Shown one piece after another: positions 38,011-50,415 of a DNA stretch of 64,000 nt. How positions within the stretch are numbered: the stretch's first letter is position 1; every line of letters starts with the position of its first letter. Origin of the DNA: Cardinalis cardinalis (Eukaryota > Chordata > Aves > Passeriformes > Cardinalidae); the NCBI GenBank assembly GCA_014549065.1, contig JACDOX010000264.1, positions 10,862-74,861 on the forward strand. The letters are read 5' to 3'. The notes beneath the pieces were generated by a model that ran no database searches, was not told the origin of the DNA, and worked only from the letters and a program-made list of their open reading frames with translations. Position numbers and translations under genes: made by a program.

Positions 38011-38204
38011 AAGGAAGAGGAAAAAAAACGTTGGCGTCCCTCCCCATCTGTGTGGGAGCAGCCAAGGGCAGCAGGGTGATAGCAGCTGGGAGTCAAGGAG
38101 AGCACCAGGCTGGGAATTCCCTTTCCCTCCTCAGGGGATTTTTATTCAGCTCACGCCATCCCTCTGCTGCGGGATGGGAGCCCCCCGCTAACACATCCAT
38201 ACGC

Positions 38205-38480
38205 CAACAGTTATTACCTCCACTGCTCACTTTTATTCGTGTTTAATCTGCCCCTGCTCCATACAGCAGCTCACAGAAATTACTACCTCCACTGCTCACT
38301 TTTATTCGTGTTTAATCTCCCCCTGCTCTGTACAACAGGCCACAAAAATTACCTCCACTGCTCACTTTTATTCATGTTTAATCTCCTCCTGCTCTGTACA
38401 ACAGCTCACCAAAATTATTACCTCCACTGCTNACTTTTATTCNTGTTTAATAAATCTCCCCCTGCTCTTTACAACAGGTC
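38205..38480. repeat. Minisatellite, about 65-bp unit, four copies
   Basis: Tandem units of 64-69 bp share 'acctccactgctcactttta' and 'tgtttaatct'. The array is about 200 bp beyond the CpG block, on the side away from the CCDC13 coding region. A 111-codon plus-strand frame across it is a by-product of the repeat. Confidence 0.9.
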
Positions 38481-38583
38481 ACAGAGACGTAGGTGCAGTT
38501 TGTACCTTGTACAGGTAACATCTGAGACTGTCACCCTGGAATGTCAGCTGACAGGAAAATATGTGCTTTTTTAGGAATTGGCT

Positions 38584-38589
38584 TTTATT
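38584..38589 (-). terminator. Candidate HIGD1A polyadenylation signal
   Basis: An AATAAA on the minus strand about 820 bp past the HIGD1A stop gives a 3' UTR of plausible length. Other AATAAA copies exist and nothing shows which is used. Confidence 0.35.
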
Positions 38590-39410
38590 TTTATGACTGC
38601 TGTTGGAAGTACAAGGAGTTTGAGTGTAAATAACACACAGACAAGGATTTAAATACCTCAAAGGTGATGGGGGGCTTTTCAGATTTAAATGTTTTAAAAT
38701 TGTCTGTGGGGAACAGTACTGCAGAAATCAGCTAGATCGTACACTTNAAAAGCATTAAACCACCAAATTAAAGTTCAGTTTTCACAATCTGTATTTTAAA
38801 TGTTACATTTAGATGTTACTCAGAAGAACACTGTAAATAAAGTTACAAAATATCATAATCCAAGGGTCTGATATAGCAAAAATAGGGAGCCTGTGTCTTC
38901 NTTAACAATGAATAAATATAACATTTAAATAGCTGCGACATACTTATCTCTATGCTTTAAATAAAAAATATAGATGCTTATATAGCTCTCAATATTTTAG
39001 AAGTCATTTAGTGCTACTGGAAGCTTCTAAATTACAAAGNTGGAGGCAGAGGATAGAAAATGACAGCAAGGCTTTCCTGACATGAGCCAGTTCAGACATC
39101 ATGGTTTTGGGCAACAACAGCAGAAGAAATCACCAGTTTTAGGACTGAGCTGAAGGGGAAGAGAGAGGGATTGCACTCCACGATATCCCTTAAAAACTGG
39201 GATGTGGTGGCGTCAATCAGAGAGACCCAGACCCCAACAGCCACAGGTCACATTCTGAGGCTGCCAGGTTCAGCACAGTGTACCATACACAAAANAGAAC
39301 AATTCTCTAATGCCATGTATTATTTGTTTTCTTCAAGAACCCCTCAGTAGGAGCTTTGGAGCTGCTGTACACAGGCCACCACCAGGACAGGGATTTCAGA
39401 CAGCTTCCCA

Positions 39411-42400
39411 CTATTCCTTGGGCTTCACCACATACTCCCGGAACATGGAATACAGCACCCCTGCAAGACAGGAAAAAAAAAACACAATTAAAGAATTGTG
39501 TTAAATTACAAATAATGGGTTTCAAAATCTGAACAGTTCTCAGCAAGACAGAATTTTCCTTCCTCCTCAGCTGCATTTTTTTAATGAACACTACAAAATT
39601 CTTGATATACAGAGAAACCGGGTATGAAAATACACAATTTATCAAAATGCAGATCCTGAACTAATTCCAAATGATTTTGTGGCCAAAGTCAAGCTTTTCT
39701 GATGTTCCTGCTGGGAATGCAGTACAAACAGTGTTTTATGGGATGGACATTTACACACAGAGGAGACCTGGGATGTAAAGATCAGGGGCACAGTGTCCCT
39801 GTGCATTCAGAGACGCAAGTCCAGTCCTGAAAAAATATATACATATAAATATACATATTATAGATTTAAATAATATATAATATGTATAAATATATATATG
39901 TATATATTATATATACTATATATACATACTGTTATATAATACATAATGTATATATAATATATTATATATATTACATATACATACTGTTATATGTATATAT
40001 ACATATAACAGTATGTAAATATACACATATGTATATATAATATATATACATATTATATATACCTATATATGTATATATATAAAATATATATATAAATATG
40101 TAATACCATGGTCTACACAAGCTGTAGATATTCCAATGCATTAAATTCAGAAATAGCAACATATTTAATGTCAGATGAATGTTTTCTTTTTTTGGTCTGT
40201 ATGAAGCAGAGATGCAGGACCTCACATTCCACATCTAGACATAATCAAAACTGCTACTCTGAAATTACATACTTAAATACATAAAATCAGATTACTCCAG
40301 CAAGGNTGACTGAGCAGCAGTAAGGAGCACAAACATCCTGAAATAAACGTTCNGGATGCTTCCACCCAGCCATGCCAGCTCTGTTACCCACTGGAGAGAT
40401 GCAGGGGGCTCTCCATGGTTTGCCANTCCCAAGCACAGCTCCCATTCCGTACGTACCACACGTCAGGGCTCCCACGGCGAAGCCCTGGGCTGCCACCCGC
40501 ATGTGGATCAGGTGAAGGGACAGTTTCATGTCACCTCTGTGCTTCAGCTTGTACAGCCCGTAGGCCACCACGGCAGTGAAGCCAGCCATCCCTGCAAGGC
40601 AACCAGAGCATCCCTCTGAGTGGAGATCCAGGGCACCAGGAGTGAAGGGACCCACCTAAACAAAACAGCCTGTGAACCACTGAGCTGTTTGGGTTGGAAA
40701 AGACCCTGGAGATCACTGAGTCCAACCATTCCCCCACAACTGCCAAGGGGAAACAACCCCCACCCCTAAACCGTGTGTGCAAACCCAGGGCACTGGGANT
40801 ATTTCCCTGTCTGCTCCGGGGTGCCCTGACCCCCAGGGCAGCACTGACTCTGACCCTCATCCATGGAGAAAGTTTCCCAGACTCCAAGATAGACTGGAAT
40901 CCACAAAAGTGTGAAATAGATTCCAGAGAGCAGTGTAGGTGTGTCACGTGCTGAGAAATTGAGGCTTTGGGATTTTTAGTGTGTTGTGGATGGAAGCAAG
41001 ATGGAGGGCACAGGGTGTCATCCTGGGTTTCTTCTTCATGCTTCTTCTTCCTTCTTCTTCATGGGTTTGGGTGGCATTTTNTAATTGGGCAGAAAAGTCC
41101 CCATTGCAGCTCTGTGGGATCAGTTCTTGGGTTAAAAGGGAAAANAATCCAGGTGTCAGTTCTTAACTGGATAGTTTAGTCTTAAAAGACCTTGGCACAA
41201 GAGACTGTTGGCCATTTTGTGCCTTCTAATGAAAATCTGCAGAACTCCCAGCAGTGAGACTGTTTTACTGATGAGAAATAATAAACAGCTGAGTGTGAAC
41301 ATGAACTACTGTCTCAGGTGCCTTCAATCCAGACCCAGAGAAACCCAGAAATGGTACCCCAGCAACTGGGACCCCCACAACCATGTCCCCAGGTGTCACA
41401 GCTATACAGTTTTTCAATCCCTACGTGGATGGTGATTTTACAACTGCTCTGGGCAGCCCTTTCCTTGAAGAAATTTTTCCTAACATCCAGTCAAAACCTC
41501 CCCTGGCACAACTTGAGGCCATTCTCTCTCATCCTAAAATAAGCCTGTTTTGGTCTAATCACTCTGGTTTTGTGGAGTGGTAAATGCTAGCCCTGGTTTC
41601 ACTCCAGTCCTACCTCATTCAATGCACNCATCAGTGCAGGGAAGAGCAAGAGACTTCCACCAGCATTAAAATGCCAAAGGATGCTGGCATTACAGCTCAA
41701 GGTGTGAGAATTCCCTGGATATTTTTCAGACAGCACCAGGGCTCCTCACACCTCCTTTCCTGCACAGACACAGCTGAGACCCCCACCCAGCTGATGCTCA
41801 GACTCTCAGTGTGTGGATGCTCCCTGATGTATCCACTGGCCTGCTGCAGTTGCTATTTTGGGTGTTGTCACATTTGGCCAGGTGCCACCAGGACAAGACA
41901 AGTCACATGTTATTGTCCCCAGGCTGTGAGGAGGGAGGCTCCACCAGGTCTCTTTCCCAGGGCCAGAATTCACTGACAGTCCTTCAGCAGAGCAAACAGC
42001 CCCAGCTTTGCCAGCTCCAACACTGATGCTTTCACAGAATACACAGAGAAATGCACAACCTTTTCCAATTCCATCTATTTCATTCCATTTTTAGGATTAT
42101 TTGCACAGTTCATAGGTGCATGCCAAGTTTTAAGTGCTGTGTATATTTTACTGAGCAGAGCACGGGCAGTTTGTCTTCCCTGAGCCGGAGCATTACCAGT
42201 GCCACCAAAAAGCTGTAAACACTTAATTCACTCTCATTAAATACCAATTAACAGTTTGAGGGCCTTCAGCCCAGCTCTGACACAGGTCAAAGGTGAGTTC
42301 TGCCAATCTGCTTCGGGGAACTGGAACTCCTGGAGTTCATGGTACAGCCCAGCAAGGTGGAGACAAAGTGCAGTGAGCACGGAAGCAGTGACGGAAATGT

Positions 42401-43120
42401 GCTGGCAAAAGCCTGGAACAGTTCACCCCGAATGACCCTGCTGCTCTCCATTTAAGGTGGCTGGAAATCAAAACGTGTCCTGTGTCACACAAAAGCTGAT
42501 CCCTGCTCTCCTCAGAAGCCTCTCAACAGAGAGGCTGAGAACTTTTAACAATTTCCTTAAACTGGAGTAATATTAAAGTTACTAAAAAATTGCATTTTAA
42601 ACTAAGTGATGGCAGCAGAACATTTACCACACAGGCTGTAATTGAAATCCTTCAAGTTTGTATTTTGATGGCTTTTAAGTCACTTTGTAGTGGTCACAAA
42701 ATTCCCAGGAACTGTGCTCCAGAACAGCTGCACAACACACTCCTAAACCACTTGACAGCATCACCTTCCCATGTTTTCTAGCCTCACCTAAAAAGCCTTT
42801 CAGGGTTTATTTGTTTGGGCTTTTTTCTTATACTTGTAGCTTCTGATTTTTTTATTTAAGGTAATAGACCTCATTAATTTCCCTCTTTCTTNTAGGACAA
42901 CTATTATGGGGAGGTAATTTCAAAGTAATTTCCTGTTTACAGAAAAAAGGTGAACAGTGATGGTGNTGCCCACATCGATTGTGCAAACACATTTCTCCAT
43001 TTTTGAACTCACCAATGGGCACAAACGGCGTCTCCTTAAACTTTTTTATCAGCTTCGAAGTCTGGCTGGTCTCTGTCTCATAGTCAGGGTAAATGGATTC
43101 CTGGCTGGGTGACATTGTGG
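39411..43120 (-). CDS. HIGD1A: HIGD1A, HIG1 hypoxia-inducible domain protein 1A
   Basis: HIGD1A is a small inner mitochondrial membrane protein of the HIG1/Rcf1 family that modulates cytochrome c oxidase assembly and activity and protects cells in hypoxia. Minus-strand coding exons are 43120-43013 (ATG 43115-43113), 40591-40457 and 39460-39411 (TAG). Their phases agree and give 95 residues, against 93 in human. The protein reads MSPSQESIYPDYETE, then SKLIKKFKETPFVPIG, then the two membrane helices around MAGFTAVVAYGLYKLK and HLIHMRVAAQGFAVGALT, joined by a short loop. It ends in SMFREYVVKPKE, matching the HIG1 domain throughout. The exon ahead of the ATG is 5' UTR, so a noncoding first exon lies upstream, presumably in the GC-rich block at 44.85-45.26 kb. 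All conserved parts are intact. HIGD1A is next to CCDC13 and ACKR2 in human too. Confidence 0.95.
39828..40108. repeat. AT microsatellite, TATA/ATAC-rich and palindromic
   Basis: About 280 bp of alternating TA with interspersed CA, containing several inverted repeats such as 'catactgttatatgta' beside 'tacatataacagtatg'. It lies in the last HIGD1A intron, about 350 bp past the exon 2-side donor. Confidence 0.9.
40675..40800 (-). mobile_element. CR1 fragment, antisense
   Basis: The segment 'gtttgggttggaaaagaccctggagatcactgagtccaacc' is the reverse complement of the CR1 3' terminus. It lies in the HIGD1A intron. Confidence 0.75.
41395..41580 (-). mobile_element. CR1 fragment, antisense
   Basis: It contains 'gaagaaatttttcctaacatcca', 'aaaacctcccctggcacaac' and 'ttgaggccattctctc', the classic antisense CR1 3' region. 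Confidence 0.85.
41581..43000. other. HIGD1A intron, no other gene seen
   Basis: Part of the intron between HIGD1A coding exons 1 and 2. No other exon, RNA gene or clear repeat was recognised. Confidence 0.5.
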
Positions 43121-44849
43121 CTGTGAAGACAAAGAACCTCCCTTCAGGTTTTGGAAACCCCAAATAAAGAGAATCTTTAGGAAAAGAGAATCCCTTATCA
43201 CAAATATGCAGGTAGTGAGATATAAGAACAGGCACAGATGGTTTAATTCAAGTGAAACCTTGGCAAGCAGGACTGTGCTTACCAGGAGAGGTAACAATGA
43301 AACAAAACAAAAGAAGTAGGAGAGCAACAAATTTCTGCTATCCAGAGATGGCACTGACTCCCTCATAGTCACAGGCAGCCACGGAAAGCTTTTGTCACTA
43401 CCTGCCTTTCCTTTTAGGAATTCCATGCCTCACCACTCTGCTTGGCTTTCGCAGGCTGCTCCTTTATGGCACTTCTGACCTCAGCAAAGTTCACTTNTCC
43501 CCCTCATTCCCTGCCAAGAGCAGCAGCCACAGCAGCTGGGTTGGGAAGCACGAGCTGCTGCACAAGGTCAGCCCTGCCTGGTGGCTCCTCAGTCACCGCA
43601 GCCTATCCCACATCNACATAATTCCAAATTCCTTATGGAGAACACAGGGATGGAAAGCCATCACCAAGGAGCTGTTGAGCAAGTCCTGAAGCCCTCAATA
43701 GGTGCAGACTCGTGAGGGGTCACATCAGGAGGAGAAGTCATCCACAGGTGATTTCTCACCTTCCCCCAAGGAAAATAAAAAGCAGCAACAGCTTGAGAAG
43801 GGCTCCACTCACAGAACCATCATCATCACCAAAGTGAGACCATCCTCCAGAACTTCCCAGCTTTTTGTGNTGGGAATTGCAAGGATTACACCAAGACCCG
43901 TTCCCTCCTCCGTGCTCAGCATAAGCATCACTCAGTTAATGACAATTTCTGCCAGCGACACCACAGAGAGCCCTGCTAGAAAAATCTCTACTGCTATTGT
44001 TCAGCTCTGCCACTAACAGCAAAACACAGCTNAGGGGCACTTAGAAAGGCTCCAAGCTCTCGGAATAAACCAAGAGGAATTTCATTAAGCAGGCGCCAGT
44101 AACCTTAGGCAGAAGAGACATTTCAAAGGTGGCGGGGCTCCCTGGTTATGCAGCATTTCGAGCACACCCATGTGAGCAGGCAGACTGGTTCTCAAACCAT
44201 TTCCTCTGCAAGGCAAAAGGATTTGGTCTCTCTATCTCTCTAAGATTTGGCCCGTGCTATAACCACTCTTGTTTGCTGAATGTAAACTATAATTTTAGCC
44301 TGACTCATGCAGAGAAGGTAACAAGAGCTCTCAATCACTCAGCAGAGGAGGAGACAGCCAGAGGTGAGATTTGCACAAGAAAATTATATTAAAAGTGAAA
44401 CAATTCATCCACCACGGGAAGTTTCTGTGACCTTCAGCTCAGACCAAGATGGGCACAGGGCAGAAGAAACTGGGTGGCTGCCCTGACCTTGTCGAACCGA
44501 ACAGGGAGGTCAGGGCACCTGTGTGACCGGTGTCACCCGCGAGGGAGGGANACCGAGGGAGGACCATGGGTGGGAAGGTGACAGNTCCCAGCATCCCTCC
44601 CGGCAAGGGGGAGGCCCTGGGTACCCCCATGCTGTCTTCCGCCAGCCCAGCTCCACGTGGGGATCCTTGGATCCTTCCCCACTCCAGCCCCAGCCCCCGC
44701 ACCCCACATGGGGCCTCTTCCCCACCTTCACCGCACTCCGGCCTTCTGCCCCACGTCCCCACACGGGGNCTCTGCTCCACTCCTGCCCCGGTCACCTTCC
44801 CGCCCTCATGGGAGCCCTTCCTGGCTCCAGCCCCAGGCACCCGCAGCGC

Positions 44850-45260
44850 CCAGCAGAACTCAGGCTGTGTGCCCGGCGGTGCCGCGGGTCCCGCCCGCCC
44901 CAGACCCGGCTCTCACCGCGCTGATCCGATACCGGCCGGCGTCTGCCGCGCCCGGGCCCGCCCCTACCTCTTATTGGCGGCTTCCGCCCCGCCCCTCCGC
45001 CGGGACCACAACTCCCAGCGTGCCCCGCGCCAGCGCGCCCAACGACAGCCAATCCGGAGCGGGGCCGCGACCACCGCTTCCTTATACGGGCGCGGGGGGC
45101 GGGACGGGCGGTGAGGTCAGCGCGCGGCGCTCCGCATTGCGGCGGGGAGGCGGTGGCGGCCGGCAGGGGGCGCTGCGGGGCCCGGCCCTGCCTCAGCCCC
45201 GGCCCCGGCCTTGGCCTTGGCCTTGTCTCAGTCCCGGGTTCGCTGTAGCGAGAGCCCGCT
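44850..45260 (-). promoter_or_regulatory. GC-rich CpG block, presumed HIGD1A promoter
   Basis: Dense CG dinucleotides and GC boxes. It includes an ATTGG (inverted CCAAT) near 44972-44978, a CCAAT near 45049-45053, and a ZNF143-like element at 45005-45023. It lies 1.7 kb upstream of the HIGD1A coding start, where a noncoding first exon is required. A divergent transcript toward ACKR2 is possible but not shown. Confidence 0.6.
45005..45023 (+). promoter_or_regulatory. ZNF143/SBS-like element
   Basis: The text ACCACAACTCCCAGCGTGC closely follows the ZNF143 binding consensus, whose core is ACAAYTCCCAGCATGC, with a small number of mismatches. Such elements are frequent in housekeeping and nuclear-encoded mitochondrial gene promoters. 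Confidence 0.5.
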
Positions 45261-45464
45261 GGGGGCTCGGACTCTGTTTTAGCCCCAAAACCAGCAAAAA
45301 CACCGGCTCCGGCAAGAGGGCGGAAAAACGGCTTCTGGTNGTTCTGCGACTTGTCTGCTTTTCGCTTCAAAAACGTCCCGTGTTGTCACACTGCGACGTG
45401 GAGTCAGAGGGAGACTGTTCGCAACACCACGGAGTGATACGACAAGGGCGAGCAGTTCTAAAGA

Positions 45465-45655
45465 AAAAGGGAAGAGCTTTAGATTAGATAGTGGGACGAA
45501 GTTGTTCCCTGGGAGTTGGCGAGGCCCTGGCACAGGGTGCCCAGAGAAGCTGGGGCTGCCCCTGGATCCCTGGAAGTGCCCGAGGCCAGGCTGGACAGGG
45601 CTGGGAGCAGCCTGGGATAGTGCAGGGTGTCCCTGCCATGGCAGGGGATGGGACT
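45465..45655 (+). mobile_element. CR1 fragment, sense
   Basis: It reads through 'agagctttagattagatag', 'gaggccctggcacagggtgcccagag', 'ctggacagggctgggagcag' and 'gccatggcaggggatggga' in the usual CR1 order. A separate CR1-like end, 'agatgagatggtctttaaggtccctttcca', lies at 45855-45895. Confidence 0.88.
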
Positions 45656-46569
45656 GTACAGAAAATCCCTCTGGGAAAAAGCAGTGTCCGTACAGGAGAC
45701 AGAGGATCCTGCAGCTTCATTCAGTAAAGGAGAAAGGCCCTGGCCCACTGCTTGAATTTGGTAGAGACATTAAGCCCCATTCCAAAGCCATTAACAGCCA
45801 TTCCCCTCACCCTGGAACTGTTTGGAAAGACATCAGCACACATCTTCCCTATTAGATGAGATGGTCTTTAAGGTCCCTTTCCACCTAAACACTGTGGGAA
45901 TCCTTAAAATCAGAGGGTTTTGGGAAAGCTGCAAAAGGCAGGCCTCAGAGACACCAAAACTGCAGTTAGAGTGAAACGTGAGATAGATCAGCAGAAAAAC
46001 TATGTAAGAAGTAGAAAGTAAAGACAAACAGAACAATAGTCTGTCTATTAACACTTATCTAAAATAACTCCCTAAGCTACAAAAAAGTACATATTATAAA
46101 AGCGATATTATGGTATATCTAGAGATATATAGTATCTAATAGTATATCTAGAGATATTAAGAAGTTCCAGCCTTAGTAATNGAGCTGTGTACATTGTATC
46201 TCAAAGTTTACAAGCAAGTATTATATTTGAAATAAGCAAGCATTGTTTTAACCAAAGGTACGTGTGCTTATAATAGTTAAAACTACTGTCAATGTGCTTT
46301 TACTTCGTGTAATTAGTNAAAAAAATTTTAAAGTGAGTTGTAACATTAAGTTCTTGGTCTGCTGCCTGGGNTGTGAGCTCCTGGCATCTTCCCATTGTCA
46401 TGGCCATGTAANGANACTGATNCTGGAAAATAAAACAGCTTGAGATGCATTCCCCAGCAGTCCCATCCTGTTGGTGATTTGTACATAAACCCCCAACCAG
46501 CAACAAACATTTCTGAAATTATGTGAAATTTGGGCTCTTAGTCCTTTTGCTGAAGAGCTTCCANCTGAT

Positions 46570-46738
46570 GTCAGAATCGTGGANTGGTTTGGGTTGGAAA
46601 GGNCCTTAAAGTTCACCCCATTCCACTCCCTGCCANGGGCAGGGACACCTTCCACCAGATCAGGTTGCTCCAAGCCCCATCCANCTTGGAACACTTCCAG
46701 GAATGGGACAGCCACAGCTTCTCTGGCTTTCCCTCAGT
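46570..46738 (-). mobile_element. CR1 fragment, antisense
   Basis: It starts 'agaatcgtgg', continues 'ggtttgggttggaaagg' and runs into the 'cagggacaccttccacca' segment, so it is the antisense CR1 3' end. Confidence 0.85.
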
Positions 46739-46739
46739 C

Positions 46740-49380
46740 TGATTTTCTGATTTTCTTGCTGCTGAATTATGTCATTGACTGTGTTTTCCCATATTTCAGC
46801 TTTCAAGCAGACCTCCTTTTACTCCACTCTGTGCCAGGATTTTGACGCCCAAAGACAGCCTAGAAATTGCTCCTGATCTAAACCATATTCTGGAAGAGGA
46901 AGAAGAATCCACTGGGATCCCAAAGATGCCTAAAACCTTCTCCTAAATCTGAGAACTTGTCAGAGCAAAACAGCAAAGATGAATCCTTTTGTCCCTAAGC
47001 CCAGTGCTCCTGTGTGCTGTTTGTACCTCCCCATCTCCGAGCTGGGGGAAGGCAGAGCTGCTGCTCCTGCAGGGTCACTCTGCCACTGACATGTGGCATT
47101 TTGGGCAGCACAAAATAAAGTGGCTCAGACAAGCCTGCATCTCTCTAAATGTGCTGCCCATTACCCCTAATCTGGTTACCTTAATTGCCAAAGCCATTAG
47201 GGCCCTGCAGTCTGAAAGAAAACAAAAAATCGATGCAATTACCAGCCCAGAAATTGAGTTAATATCTTGTAATAAATTACAGTGAAGGCCACTTTCTCCA
47301 GTGACTCTCAGAGGCACNTTTAATTCTCTGCTTCAGGGCAGAAACTCAATTAAAAACAAAAACTTATTTCATTTTAATTGCTGGCCTAATAAAACCTCTG
47401 TCACCTGCAGCTTCCTTGTGTGTGTGTCCAGTGTCTCAGCTCTGTGAGTGGCTTCTTGCTCTCTGCTAATGTGTGTGTTGCACACATATAATAATAATAT
47501 ATATATTTTTAGAGGGTATATTTTAAGTTCAGGAGCAGCTGATGGTGGCAAACGTGGACTGGGTCAAAATAACAAATTTCTCTCTGTGAATCCTCTGTGA
47601 NTCTCGGAGCTGGGGCCATCACTGCTGCTCTGCTCTCTTGTTTTTACCAGGGTGGTTTGGGGTCAATAAAATGCACTGAGATTGCCACAGGGGAAGCCTT
47701 GGCACAGTCAGGGTGTTCCCATGGCCCTGTTTGTTGGTGAGATGAGGAANCAAGCAGGAGTGTGACACCTCACCCATGCTGATGCCCAAAAACTCCTCCA
47801 ATAAACCACTTCATTAGAAATGCCTTTGGCAGAGGCCATTTCTGGTCTGTCAGGGGATGAGCATCCTGCAGCACCAGACTTCCTGGAAAACACAAGGATT
47901 TCTTACAGCAGGGGCTCAGCCCTGGGAGGTCAAAAACAGGGTGGAGATCATTCTTTCAGAGCTGCCAAGGAATGACAAAAAGCAGGAAAACAAAACAAAA
48001 CCAGGGAGGTTNTGCTGAGCTCACATTTCCTGACTGTCCTCTTGCACAAACGAAAGAAGTTCGTAAAAGCCTGGTTCAAGCCTCTGGCAGGATGGAAAGA
48101 GGAGAAGAAGCTCCTGTAAGTGCCTTTTCTGCTCCTTGCTTGTAGACGAGGCCACACAAGAAACCTGGCAAGGCTCTCTTGTGTTTTTGAGGGGTGGCCA
48201 GCATGGGGCTGGGATTAATTACTGAGCTCAGCCCTCCCTTCCACTCTGAGGTACTGGGTGGGGATGTGGGCGCCAGTGCTGGGCTGATGTGGAGGGAAAA
48301 GGATGTGGCAGAGGGAGAAAAGGCATCTCAGCGGGCTGGAAGAAACCCCAAATGCAAATTTTGGGAATGGTTTGTGCTGGTGTGGGCAGAGGGGGTGTNA
48401 GGGGGAAGGTGTTTATGAGTCTCGGGTGTTGCTGTGATCAGCAGAGTGTGCAGCCTTGGTTTCCTCTCANAGGTCTGCAGTCACAGCTGAGGGTGAATTT
48501 CCTCCAAAATATGACACAGAAAAGTAATTTTTAAAAGCTCATTCCCAGACAAGTCTTTTTGTTGCTCTTTCCCATGGCAGATCCCTGCTCTCCCACTGCT
48601 CTGTCTGAAGTGCCCTGTAGCACTTGCCAAAGAACTGTGAGACAGCACAGAAACATTTCAGTCCANCTCAAACCCATTTTTCTTTGCTTTTCAGCTGCCT
48701 GGAACTGCCTGGAATGNGTATTTAAGCCATTTCAGTCGTGGGACCACAGCAGGTACGTCCGGAGCTTCGCCCCTTCCAGCTGCACACCCACTCTGAGCTC
48801 CGGGGTGGAGGGGCACCTNTTTCCCTGGGTGTTTGTGGGGAGGGAGCCTCCCTAAACCCTGCAGACCTCTGCAGGGACTAACAGATCCTCGAGGAGAGAC
48901 TGGAGCTACACAGCCAGGCCTCTTTGGGATTGCTGGAAAATGAGCCCCAGGGAAAAGTTGGGTAGCTTTGGCCATGGCTGAAAAAAAATGTCTGCTTTAA
49001 GGGTAGAGGGATGTTTACACAATTTTTTGCAAAACTGTTTTTTGTTTTGCTGCCNAAAGATTAACCTTGATTTATAAACTCCTTATTAACCTTTAAAGTG
49101 TCAACAGCACTGGGCAAATCCCATCTCCTACTGTGTGAAATGGGCACCTCAGTGACAGCTTTTTGCTTGAAAATCAGATCCCAAAAGTAGGAGGCTCTCA
49201 ATCACTTACCATTTCCTGAAATCTGGGCTGCAGCCATCTGTGACACCCACATTTCCAGGGAGTGACCACTGCAGGAGTTGTCTCATGCAGAAGTGATTCC
49301 AGCAATGTTCTTCCAGCTGAATCTCTCNCTCTCACCATAATTCAGGACTGGATTCTGCTGCCTACATGTCCTCAGCTTGG
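46740..49380. other. HIGD1A-ACKR2 intergenic region, no gene supported
   Basis: Unique-looking DNA. The upstream exon(s) of ACKR2 that supply its start codon should lie in this stretch or nearby, but no ATG exon could be chosen with confidence. Confidence 0.45.
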
Positions 49381-49384
49381 ATGA

Positions 49385-49495
49385 GTCTTTGAGCAGCCAG
49401 GGATAATGGAAGGTTTCTCTGCCCAGGGTTGGAAGAAGATATTCTTCAAGGTCCCTTCCAACCCAAACCACTTTGGGATCCTGTGAATTCTATAT
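49385..49495 (+). mobile_element. CR1 3' fragment, sense
   Basis: The segment 'ttcaaggtcccttccaacccaaaccactttgggatcctgtg' matches the CR1 sense 3' end. Confidence 0.8.
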
Positions 49496-50039
49496 TTTCC
49501 ACTTACTAGTGCCTTTTTACCAGAATCCATGTCTTGTTGTCCTAGAGTTGGCATGGAGAGGGGTCTTTGTCCTCCAGGAGCAGGGAGANGTTCAGCATTT
49601 TCCCTCTGGGAACAGCCCCACTGACATAAAGGTGCTGGTGGCAGGTTCTTCTTTACNAAGAATTGAGATGTTGCCTTCTCAGTAGTGACCCAGGTGAATA
49701 TAAGCAGCTCACAGTGAGCTGTGGTGGTGGATTTCCTGTAATTTGGGGCAGAAACTTCACTAAAAGCTTGTGGTGGTGCCAGGAGGAAGTAGTGACTTAT
49801 GTCAGAGGAAACTGTGCTCATTCATTTTTATGTGTCTGAGTAAGGAAAGCGGAATTAATTTGGGGTTTTGGTTTTGGTTTTTTNAAATATGTACATGTAG
49901 ACAGCTATCCCTGTGCTTAGGCAAAGGCCAAATCATTCAGGACACAAAATACTCACCAGACAGTGGCAGAAATTTAAACCCATGAAATTCCAGTGCCTGA
50001 ATGGAGTCTACAAGAAAGACAAAGAGAGACTTTTTACAG

Positions 50040-50312
50040 GAGCATGGAGTGACAGGAAAAGGGAGAATGGCTTCCAACTGAAAGAGGNTGGGTTTGGACC
50101 AGATATTAGGAGGAAGTTCTTTGCTGTGAGGCCCTGGCACAGGTTCTCAGAGAAGCTGTGGCTGCCCCTGGGTCACTGGAAGTGTCCAAGGTCAGGTTGG
50201 ACAGAGCTACAGGCAACCTGGAATAGTGGAAGGTGACCCTGCCCATGACAGGGGGTTGGAATGATCTTGAAGGTCTCTTCCGGCCCAAACTATTCCATGA
50301 CTCTATGAACTA
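50040..50312 (+). mobile_element. CR1 3' end, sense
   Basis: A fairly complete CR1 3' end: 'agatattaggaggaagttctttgctgtgaggccctggcac', then 'atgatcttgaaggtctcttc' and the terminal 'attccatgactctatgaa'. It ends only about 100 bp before the splice acceptor of the ACKR2 coding exon. Confidence 0.9.
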
Positions 50313-50415
50313 AACATCTGTGTGTTTCAGAGATGTGTTTCACGTCTCCTCTGTGATGTGCTGTTTGCTTCCTGTGTGAATTGGAACAACATTTGATCCC
50401 CTTTCCTTGCTCCTA

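Noticed and set aside
37656..38246. Overlapping 70-130-codon frames on both strands
   Set aside because: GC-rich promoter sequence is depleted in stop codons. No frame has splice support or conserved features.
45465..45855. Several overlapping frames of 78-117 codons
   Set aside because: They lie in a CR1 fragment, where the non-autonomous 3' end gives spurious frames on both strands.
50407..50415. Start of ACKR2 at 50407
   Set aside because: That codon is TTG within the splice acceptor tract, not ATG. The exon begins after the CTCCTAG.
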